DNA of 5,566 bases from Hyphomicrobiales bacterium (GTDB taxonomy: Bacteria > Pseudomonadota > Alphaproteobacteria > Rhizobiales > Xanthobacteraceae). The stretch spans positions 1 to 5,566 of the forward strand of contig JACQTM010000148.1 of the NCBI GenBank assembly GCA_016210825.1, read 5' to 3'. Below the pieces are notes generated by a model. That model ran no database searches, had not been told where the DNA came from, and saw nothing but the letters and a program-made list of their open reading frames with translations. Numbering within the stretch: position 1 is the first letter of the stretch; each line of letters starts with the position of its first letter. Positions 1 through 5,566 of the stretch are shown one piece after another. Made by a program: the position numbers and the translations under genes.

Positions 1-3000
1 GTGCGATCGAAGGCAAGACGATCGAAATAATCCGACAACACGATTTCGCGCGCGGTGGTTTCGATACGATCGATTTTAAAATAGTCGCTCACGGCGAAAT
101 AAGTAGCCGCCACATCGGCGATCGGTATTTTCGTGCGATCGGCGACCAGCACGATATCCGGTCCGGCGCGCAGTGCCGCAAGACCAGCGAAACGGCGGGC
201 AATCGCCTCCGGTACTCCAGCTTTTTCAAGTTCGGCGCGATAGTCCAACATCGCCGCGCGCGCCGCTTCGGACAGCGCACCATCGAGGGTGGCGCCAAGC
301 ATCTCTATGCCTTTCTTGTAGTGCTCCACGATTGGCGCAAGACCCTGGGTCAGATCCACGTTGCGCAAGAACCAGATCAACCGATCGAGCAACAGGTCCT
401 GCACCGCCGCATAAAATCCGAGCTGAAGCTTGCCCGGCACCTTGGCGTCGAGCGTGTTGATCGCGTCGTTGAGCGCAGGCATGTCATAGCTGTCGCGGGC
501 GGCCGCAAAGGCTGCCGCGATTGCATCTGGCGCGGCCCCGGTTTGGTCGGCGATGCGCACGACTAGCGAAGGCCCGCCACGATTGATCATCGAATTGGAG
601 AGCTGCGTGGCGATGATTTCGCGTCTTAGGCGATGCTGCTCCAGGGATTGCGGGAAACGCCGCGAGAGTGCGCCCGGAAAATAGCGCCCGAGCTCGCGCG
701 CGAGATAAGGATCGTCCGGCACCTTCGACCGCAAGAGATCCTCAAATAACGATAGCTTCGCATAAGCTAGCAACACCGATAGCTCGGGCCGAGTGAGCGC
801 CATGCCTTGGCGGCGCCTCTCGGCAAGCTCCATGTCGTCGGGCAAGAATTCCACGGCGCGATTGAGTTCGCCGCGCGCTTCGAGCGTCTGCATCAGTCGC
901 TGCAGGAAGCCGAGATCGTCGAGCCCGCGCCGCTCCGAAAGCGAGAGCGCGAGCGTCTGCAGGTAATTGTTGCGCAGCACGAGGAGGACGACGTCGTCGG
1001 TCATCTCGTTGAGCAATGCGTTGCGCGCCGCAACCGATAGCTCACCGGACCGGAGCTGCAGACTGAGCGCGATCTTGATGTTGACTTCAACGTCGGAGGT
1101 ATTGACGCCGGCGGAATTGTCGATGGCGTCGGTATTGAGTCGAACGCCCTTCCGCGCCGCCTCGATGCGGCCGCGTTGCGTCATGCCGAGATTCGCGCCC
1201 TCCCCGATCAGCCGGCATTGCAGATCGCCCGCGGGTACACGAATGGCATCATTAGTGCGGTCGCCAACGGCATCATCGCTCTCGCTCGAGGCACGAATGT
1301 AGGTGCCAATGCCGCCGAAAAAGACGAGATCAACCGGCATCTTCAGGATTGCGCGGATGACATCCTGCGGCGTGGCCTTGGCGGCGGGAAGGCCGGTAAG
1401 CGTGCGCATCTCCGCCGATAGCGCAATTTCCTTGGCGCTGCGGGGAAACACGCCACCACCGCGCGAAATAAGCGCCTTGTCATAGTCTTGCCAACTCGAG
1501 CGCGGCAGATCGAACAGCCGCTTGCGCTCGGCGAAACTTCTTTTCGGATCTGGATCGGGATCGATGAAAATGTCGCGGTGATCGAACGCCGCGACGAGTT
1601 TGATCGTATTCTCGCGCAGCATACCGTTGCCGAAAACGTCACCCGACATGTCGCCGACGCCCGCGACCGTGAACGGCGTCGTCGTCACGTCGATGTCCAT
1701 CTCTCGGAAATGCCGCTTCACCGCTTCCCAGGCGCCGCGCGCGGTAATTCCCATTTTCTTGTGGTCGTATCCGGCCGATCCCCCGGAGGCGAAGGCGTCG
1801 CCTAGCCAGAAACCATGCTCGTTCGAAATCCCATTCGCCGTGTCGGAGAAGGTTGCGGTGCCCTTGTCCGCGGCGACCACGAGGTAAGGATCGTCGCCGT
1901 CGTGGCGCACCATGTTATCCGGTGCAATCACGCCTTCCGGCGACAGATTGTCGGTGATGTCGAGCAAGGTCGAAATGAACAGCTTGTAGGCTGCGATGCC
2001 TTCCGCTTGAATCGCCTCGCGCGGACCGCCGGTAGGCAAAAACTTCGGCACGAAACCGCCCTTGGCGCCGACCGGAATAATCACCGCATTCTTAACCTGT
2101 TGCGCCTTGACGAGGCCGAGAATTTCCGTGCGGAAATCCTGCGGCCGATCGGACCAGCGAATTCCCCCGCGCGCCACCTTGCCGAAGCGCAGATGCACTC
2201 CCTCGACTCGCGGTGAATAGACGAAGATTTCATACAAAGGCCGCGGCAGCGGCAAATTATCTAATTTCTGACTGTCGAACTTGATTGCGATCAGTGCCTT
2301 CGGCAGACCGTCTCGATCAATTTGATAGAAATTCGTGCGCACCGCCGCCTGCACGGCGTTACGAAAGTAACGCAGGATCCGGTCTTCATCGAGGCTTTCG
2401 ACGGACTGCAGCGCGGTTTCAATTCCGCCAATAATAGCCGCCTCCTGTTCGCCGCGTTGCGACTGCGAAATCGCCACGCGTGGATCAAACCGTGTCTCGA
2501 ACAAGCGCACGAAATCGGCGGCGATAGCAGTGTGCTTGCGTAGCGTCGTCCACATGTAATCCTGCGAAAACGGCACGCGGATTTGGCGCAGAAATCGCGA
2601 AATCGTGCGCAGCAGCGCCACATCCCGCCAGCCAAGGCCAGAGGTCAGAACGAGCGCGTTGTAGCCATCATTCTCGGACAAGCCACGCATCACCATTAGG
2701 AAAGCGGCTTCCAACGACGGTTTGGCCAATTGCAGGTCGATGGCGCCGGCATCGGTGCGCTCGAGCGTCATGTCATGCAACCAGATCGATGCCCCGCCAT
2801 CGGCGCGAGGAGTGATGGCATAAGTTCGCTCGTCCACGACGCGGAAGCTCATATTTTCGAGCACCGGAACACGTTCGGACAGCGGAATGGGCCGGTTGTA
2901 GCTCCACACTCTCAATCCGACACAAATGCGCGAGGCATTGGTGCGTGTATAGAAGGCGACACTCAACGGCCGTTCCGATGACAGCATTTCGAGAACGCCG

Positions 3001-4640
3001 ATGTCGCCAAGCGCGATGGCGGGCGTGTAGTCTTCCTGGTATCCGGCGGAAAATGCTTCGCCATAGCGCACGAATAATTCACGCGCGCGGGCTGGATCGT
3101 TGCTCTCGCGGAGAACATCGAGCAGCGCATCGGTCCAGGTGCGGATGATCGTCTCGACCGAATGCTCTAATTCGGCGCGGTTCGGATTCGGCGTATCGTC
3201 ATCGCGCCGACCGATGATGAAATGGACACGCACCAGCGGTCCGTCGGGAAAAAACGGGTAATAAGCGCTGACGTGACCTCTATAGGCTTTCGCAAGAAAT
3301 TCGCCAATCGATGCACGGGTTTGACTGTTAAAGCGCTCGCGCGGAACGTAGACGAGAATGGAGACAAATCGATTGAAGCGGTCGCGGCGCGGTAACACGC
3401 GCACGCGAGGCCGTTCATCCAATTGCATGATTGCGAGCGCGAATTGAAAGAGCGTGTCCTCATCGATTTGAAAAAGCTCGTCGCGCGAATAGCTGTCGAG
3501 CACGTTGATCAGCGCCTTACCGGAATGACTGTCGGGATCGAACCGCGCGCGCTCGAAAACGGCGGCAAGTTTGCGGCGCAGATAGGGAATTGACGACGGC
3601 TGACGCGTGTAGGCGGTCGAGGTGTAAAGGCCGATGATCCGGAAATCGCCGATCAGTCGGCCATCGCCATCGAACCGCTTGACGGCAACAAAATCCATAT
3701 AGACGTGACGATGCACCCGCGAGCGCACGGCGGATTTCGTGACGATGAGCGGTTTCGGCTCTTTAAGAAATTCAAGAATCTCCGGTGTAATGGCGACAAG
3801 TTGCGCACCCCGACGGAGCTCGCGCATCTCACGCGAACGCATTAGCCCAAGACCCGTTTCGAATATTGGATCGAGTGATTCCTCTTTCGCATCGAAACGA
3901 TATTCGCGCATGCCGAGGAACGTGAAATTGTTCGCAAGCAGCCATTCGAGGAATTGGACTGCTTCCGCGATCTCGTCCACCGGCAGCGGCGGTGGATTGG
4001 CCTTGAGATCGGCGATGAGTTCGTGCATGCGCGCAAGCATCGCTTTCCAATCCTGCACGCAAACGCGAACATCCCTGAGCACTTGTTCGAGGGCCTGCAC
4101 CGCCTCAGTGCGACGAACTTCGTCGTCGATTCGCTCAACATGGATATGAATGAAACTTTCACGCGCCGATCCAGCGGCATCCGCCGCGTCCCGTTTGCTC
4201 AATTTGATCAGCTTGCCGGCGGCGTCGCGCTTCACCGCAAAAACCGGATGCACCACCAATGCGACATGAAGCCCGCGCGCGGCGATCTCGGCCATGACCG
4301 AATCGACGAGAAACGGCATATCGTCATTGACGATCTCAATCGTCGAAATGCGATCGAGGTGCTCGCCGCCATCCCCACGGTTCGGAGTCGCGAAGCGGAT
4401 TTTCGGCGCACCCGACTTACGCGCTGCGATAAAGGCAAAGGCGGATTCCGAAAGGCTTGCAATGTCGAGCGGGGCGTAGGCCGCGAGGTCCTCGGCCGAG
4501 GTATGCTCGAACATCTCGGCAACAAAAACTTTTTGAACAGCCGAGCCGCGGGTGGCGAGGATTTCGGCCGCCTGATCGACCAGCTTCCGCACGGCGCGCT
4601 CTTCTTCAGTGCCGTGGAGCCCTTCGCGAGCCATGCTCAT
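1..4640 (-). CDS. gdhB: Large NAD-specific glutamate dehydrogenase (GDH180 / Bac_GDH family), C-terminal end cut by window edge
   Basis: This cytoplasmic enzyme oxidatively deaminates L-glutamate to 2-oxoglutarate and ammonium, reducing NAD+. I read 1546 codons without a stop or frameshift; relatives have about 1600-1650, so only a short C-terminal piece is missing. Residues about 1-600 match the regulatory part with ACT-like modules: the first holds NDDMPFLVDSV around M108, another lies near 425-480. The catalytic core follows: RGGIRWSDR (824-832), then VGAKGGFVPK with K860, which matches the substrate-binding lysine of the general GDH GGxKGG motif; D908 in APDNM is the likely catalytic aspartate and ADKGTATFSD surrounds K926. 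The NAD-binding loop is GVGDMSGDVFGNG (994-1006). Family hallmarks GGIGTYI (1109-1115), GEGANLG (1146-1152), DNSAGVNTSDVEVN (1174-1187) and LTRPELSVLL (1282-1290) follow, then the helical C-terminal region. ATG at 4640 is preferred because AGGG lies 7 bases upstream; ATG at 4634 is possible. Family members are allosterically controlled by amino acids; the Caulobacter orthologue is GdhZ. Confidence 0.97.
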   Translation of the reverse strand, partial: MSMAREGLHGTEEERAVRKLVDQAAEILATRGSAVQKVFVAEMFEHTSAEDLAAYAPLDIASLSESAFAFIAARKSGAPKIRFATPNRGDGGEHLDRISTIEIVNDDMPFLVDSVMAEIAARGLHVALVVHPVFAVKRDAAGKLIKLSKRDAADAAGSARESFIHIHVERIDDEVRRTEAVQALEQVLRDVRVCVQDWKAMLARMHELIADLKANPPPLPVDEIAEAVQFLEWLLANNFTFLGMREYRFDAKEESLDPIFETGLGLMRSREMRELRRGAQLVAITPEILEFLKEPKPLIVTKSAVRSRVHRHVYMDFVAVKRFDGDGRLIGDFRIIGLYTSTAYTRQPSSIPYLRRKLAAVFERARFDPDSHSGKALINVLDSYSRDELFQIDEDTLFQFALAIMQLDERPRVRVLPRRDRFNRFVSILVYVPRERFNSQTRASIGEFLAKAYRGHVSAYYPFFPDGPLVRVHFIIGRRDDDTPNPNRAELEHSVETIIRTWTDALLDVLRESNDPARARELFVRYGEAFSAGYQEDYTPAIALGDIGVLEMLSSERPLSVAFYTRTNASRICVGLRVWSYNRPIPLSERVPVLENMSFRVVDERTYAITPRADGGASIWLHDMTLERTDAGAIDLQLAKPSLEAAFLMVMRGLSENDGYNALVLTSGLGWRDVALLRTISRFLRQIRVPFSQDYMWTTLRKHTAIAADFVRLFETRFDPRVAISQSQRGEQEAAIIGGIETALQSVESLDEDRILRYFRNAVQAAVRTNFYQIDRDGLPKALIAIKFDSQKLDNLPLPRPLYEIFVYSPRVEGVHLRFGKVARGGIRWSDRPQDFRTEILGLVKAQQVKNAVIIPVGAKGGFVPKFLPTGGPREAIQAEGIAAYKLFISTLLDITDNLSPEGVIAPDNMVRHDGDDPYLVVAADKGTATFSDTANGISNEHGFWLGDAFASGGSAGYDHKKMGITARGAWEAVKRHFREMDIDVTTTPFTVAGVGDMSGDVFGNGMLRENTIKLVAAFDHRDIFIDPDPDPKRSFAERKRLFDLPRSSWQDYDKALISRGGGVFPRSAKEIALSAEMRTLTGLPAAKATPQDVIRAILKMPVDLVFFGGIGTYIRASSESDDAVGDRTNDAIRVPAGDLQCRLIGEGANLGMTQRGRIEAARKGVRLNTDAIDNSAGVNTSDVEVNIKIALSLQLRSGELSVAARNALLNEMTDDVVLLVLRNNYLQTLALSLSERRGLDDLGFLQRLMQTLEARGELNRAVEFLPDDMELAERRRQGMALTRPELSVLLAYAKLSLFEDLLRSKVPDDPYLARELGRYFPGALSRRFPQSLEQHRLRREIIATQLSNSMINRGGPSLVVRIADQTGAAPDAIAAAFAAARDSYDMPALNDAINTLDAKVPGKLQLGFYAAVQDLLLDRLIWFLRNVDLTQGLAPIVEHYKKGIEMLGATLDGALSEAARAAMLDYRAELEKAGVPEAIARRFAGLAALRAGPDIVLVADRTKIPIADVAATYFAVSDYFKIDRIETTAREIVLSDYFDRLAFDR

Positions 4641-4729
4641 CTTCACGCCCTAGCGTTGGTGATCCTTGCTAGTCTTCCCCTAGTTCAGGCGCGGCGTCGA
4701 GACCCCGGAAGCCATTGTTCGCCGGAATT
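4641..4729 (-). other. Intergenic gap between the TPM gene and the glutamate dehydrogenase gene
   Basis: The 89 bases between the TGA of the upstream membrane-protein gene and the dehydrogenase start hold no gene. I see no strong GC hairpin followed by T residues, so no intrinsic terminator can be supported; the best pairing is a four-base CCGG/CCGG stem near 4701-4724, too weak to count. No good -35/-10 pair is evident either. The gap is longer than typical within-operon spacing, so it could carry a weak or alphaproteobacterial-type promoter for the dehydrogenase, but read-through from upstream is equally possible. Three CTAG tetramers (4650, 4669 and 4680) sit in its half nearest the dehydrogenase. 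Confidence 0.6.
4648..4651 (-). promoter_or_regulatory. Weak ribosome binding site for the glutamate dehydrogenase
   Basis: Read on the minus strand, AGGG lies 7 bases before the ATG at 4640. This spacing favours the 4640 start over the in-frame ATG two codons later at 4634, which has only GAAG in front of it. The match to the anti-Shine-Dalgarno is short, so the assignment is tentative. Confidence 0.45.
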
Positions 4730-5338
4730 TCAAATCTCGACGAGCTTGTCGGAAATCTCATTGCGGTTCATCGAACCAGGGGGGAAATGCGCAGCCAGGA
4801 CCGTGCCGCACTGCTCAATCGCGCCAATGAACCCGTCTCCGGGGCGGCCCTGCTTGATGCCCGCAATTAGCGTCGCGATCGCCTGATCCCAAGTCTCCTG
4901 CGAGACCTTGGCGTTGATTCCGGCATCGGCCACGATCTCGGCGTAGCGCTCCGCGACTGACGCAAATATCAGAATTCCCGTTCGCTGTTGCGTATTCTGC
5001 AGACCCTGCGCCAAGAATTGCCGCAGGGCGGTGACGTGCGCCCGCGCATGCTTGGCGCGGCGCGGCACGAGATGGAAGCGGATCGCCCGCGGCGACAAAA
5101 GCGCCATCGCCGCAATGAAGGCGCCGAGCTGATATAGATAGATCGTGACGGGAGACCATTGCGTAAGCAATGCCAGCACGATTGGCGTAATCAGCGCGAT
5201 CGCCACGGACCAGATGAGCGGCGCGTGCCGGTATTCGCTCGAGGCGCCGGCAATGACGCAAAACAATTCACCGGACGTCTTGGCTTCCGCGTTGCGGATG
5301 GCTTCGCTGATTCGTTTCTTATCCGCGTCCGAGATCAT
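4730..5338 (-). CDS. TPM-domain membrane protein (COG3762-like), 202 residues
   Basis: A small integral membrane protein of unknown biochemical role, related to the second TPM-domain family usually found beside YgcG-like proteins. After a charged N-terminal helix (about 4-20) and a short SGELFCVI strand (22-29), two hydrophobic segments at about 41-59 and 64-82 form a membrane hairpin. A basic stretch, PRRAKHAR (92-99), follows the second segment, which suggests a cytoplasmic side by the positive-inside rule. The TPM-like part resumes with ALRQFLAQGL (104-113) and the family signature TGILIFASVAERYAEIVAD (120-138), ending with a helix rich in GDGFIGAIEQCG (167-178) and an acidic C terminus. 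The ATG at 5338 lies 5 bases after the stop of the preceding gene, pointing to one operon with translational coupling. A TTG at 5350 would add four residues but sits directly against the GGGGAG, so I prefer the ATG. The family is recognised from its motifs; no enzymatic activity is claimed. Confidence 0.88.
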   Translation of the reverse strand: MISDADKKRISEAIRNAEAKTSGELFCVIAGASSEYRHAPLIWSVAIALITPIVLALLTQWSPVTIYLYQLGAFIAAMALLSPRAIRFHLVPRRAKHARAHVTALRQFLAQGLQNTQQRTGILIFASVAERYAEIVADAGINAKVSQETWDQAIATLIAGIKQGRPGDGFIGAIEQCGTVLAAHFPPGSMNRNEISDKLVEI

Positions 5339-5343
5339 CGCGC

Positions 5344-5566
5344 CTACCAACTCCCCGATGAGCCGCCGCCGCCGAATGACCCGCCGCCGCCGGAAAAACC
5401 GCCCGATGAGCTACCCGACGATGAGCTGCTCCATGACGAACCGCTGGAAGATGACGACGACCCCGACGAACTCGGCGCGAGGCGATCAATCAGGTGCCAG
5501 AAGCCCTTACGCGGCTTTCGCTGAGCCAGACCGAGCGCGGCTAGCACGCCGTGAACAATATAAAGA
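5344..5566 (-). CDS. YgcG-type TPM-domain protein, C-terminal fragment with Ser/Gly tail (N terminus beyond window)
   Basis: The frame is open to the window edge, so this is the 3' end of a longer gene; 73 codons are visible. They begin with a hydrophobic run, LYIVHGVLAALGLA, which may be the end of a transmembrane segment, followed by a basic linker (QRKPRKGFWHLIDR) and a 42-residue tail made almost wholly of Ser and Gly, closing with FSGGGGSFGGGGSSGSW and a TAG stop. A Gly/Ser-rich tail with FSGGGGSFGGGG and a terminal SGSW-like end is typical of YgcG-like TPM proteins (COG1512), which normally carry a signal peptide, an extracytoplasmic TPM domain, one membrane segment and this tail. The TPM domain itself is out of view, so the family call rests on the tail and on the COG3762-like gene immediately downstream. 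The GTG at 5547 is internal, not a start. A lemA gene is often upstream of such pairs. Confidence 0.8.
   Translation of the reverse strand, partial: LYIVHGVLAALGLAQRKPRKGFWHLIDRLAPSSSGSSSSSSGSSWSSSSSGSSSGGFSGGGGSFGGGGSSGSW
5347..5472 (-). repeat. Ser/Gly low-complexity tail within the YgcG-type gene
   Basis: The last 42 codons encode 24 Ser, 14 Gly, 2 Trp and 2 Phe. The membrane-proximal half is dominated by Ser runs of two to six residues broken by single Gly or Trp; the distal part switches to two GGGG blocks separated by Ser-Phe. Serine is written with all six of its codons, so the run is not a simple nucleotide repeat. It is probably a flexible, disordered segment; its function is not known. 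Confidence 0.85.
5351..5356 (-). promoter_or_regulatory. Possible Shine-Dalgarno sequence for the TPM membrane protein, inside the end of the upstream gene
   Basis: Minus-strand GGGGAG lies within the last codons of the upstream gene, 12 bases before the ATG at 5338, a little far for an ideal site. A shorter AGG overlapping the upstream TAG stop (5343-5345) is 4 bases from the ATG. Either way the start probably depends on ribosomes finishing the upstream gene. The GGGGAG is too close to the TTG at 5350 to serve that codon, which argues for ATG. Confidence 0.4.

Noticed and set aside
1815..2216. Plus-strand open frame opposite the catalytic core of the dehydrogenase
   Set aside because: It covers exactly the region whose minus-strand reading contains the RGGIRW and AKGG catalytic motifs; the plus-strand product is Arg/His-rich and resembles nothing I know.
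2291..2635. Minus-strand 114-codon open frame out of frame with the dehydrogenase
   Set aside because: It overlaps the dehydrogenase on the same strand in another frame; the dehydrogenase frame is continuous through it and gives conserved family sequence.
4641..4729. Intrinsic terminator between the TPM gene and the dehydrogenase
   Set aside because: Only a four-base CCGG/CCGG pairing is visible, with no T-run after it.
3954..4886. 310-codon plus-strand open frame antisense to the dehydrogenase start, the gap and the end of the TPM gene
   Set aside because: Its translation has no recognisable domain, and it opposes two well-supported genes. Long antisense frames are common in GC-rich coding DNA, and the minus-strand reading carries clear family motifs.
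4730..5350. TTG start at 5350 for the TPM membrane protein
   Set aside because: The only Shine-Dalgarno-like sequence abuts that codon with no spacing, whereas ATG at 5338 has usable upstream purines and fits a 5-base intergenic gap.
5159..5524. Plus-strand open frame with a Pro/Asp/Glu-rich segment (PPPPNDPPPPEKPPDE)
   Set aside because: The Pro/acidic run is the complement of the Gly/Ser tail on the minus strand, so it is a shadow, not a separate proline-rich protein.
5344..5547. A complete 67-residue small protein starting at GTG 5547
   Set aside because: The same frame stays open upstream to the window edge, and the tail matches the end of a larger YgcG-type protein, so this is a C-terminal fragment, not a standalone gene.

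Overview
The window reads as ordinary alphaproteobacterial chromosome, most like a Hyphomicrobiales/Bradyrhizobium-type genome. The grounds are GC-rich codon use, the alphaproteobacterial flavour of the large NAD-glutamate dehydrogenase, and the neighbouring TPM-domain gene pair. The genus is an inference from protein character; no rRNA or other marker gene is present. All three supported genes lie on the minus strand, so transcription runs from high to low coordinates, and both outer genes are cut by the window edges.

Layout in transcription order. (1) 5566-5344: the last 73 codons of a YgcG-type TPM-domain protein, with a basic linker and a 42-residue Ser/Gly tail ending in Trp. (2) 5338-4730: a complete 202-residue membrane protein of the second TPM type (COG3762-like), starting 5 bases after the stop of the first and so almost certainly in the same operon. 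(3) 4729-4641: an 89-base gap with three CTAG tetramers, a weak Shine-Dalgarno sequence and no convincing terminator. (4) 4640-1: 1546 codons of one uninterrupted frame encoding the large (about 180 kDa class) NAD-dependent glutamate dehydrogenase, lacking only its last few dozen residues beyond position 1.

The dehydrogenase links nitrogen and carbon metabolism by deaminating glutamate to 2-oxoglutarate. The two TPM proteins are envelope proteins of unknown role, commonly found next to a lemA gene, which would be expected just beyond the 5566 edge. No functional link between the TPM pair and the dehydrogenase is established; they may simply be adjacent or share read-through transcription. I see no RNA gene, mobile element, CRISPR array or clear novel system. 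The observations in Part 2 are modest.
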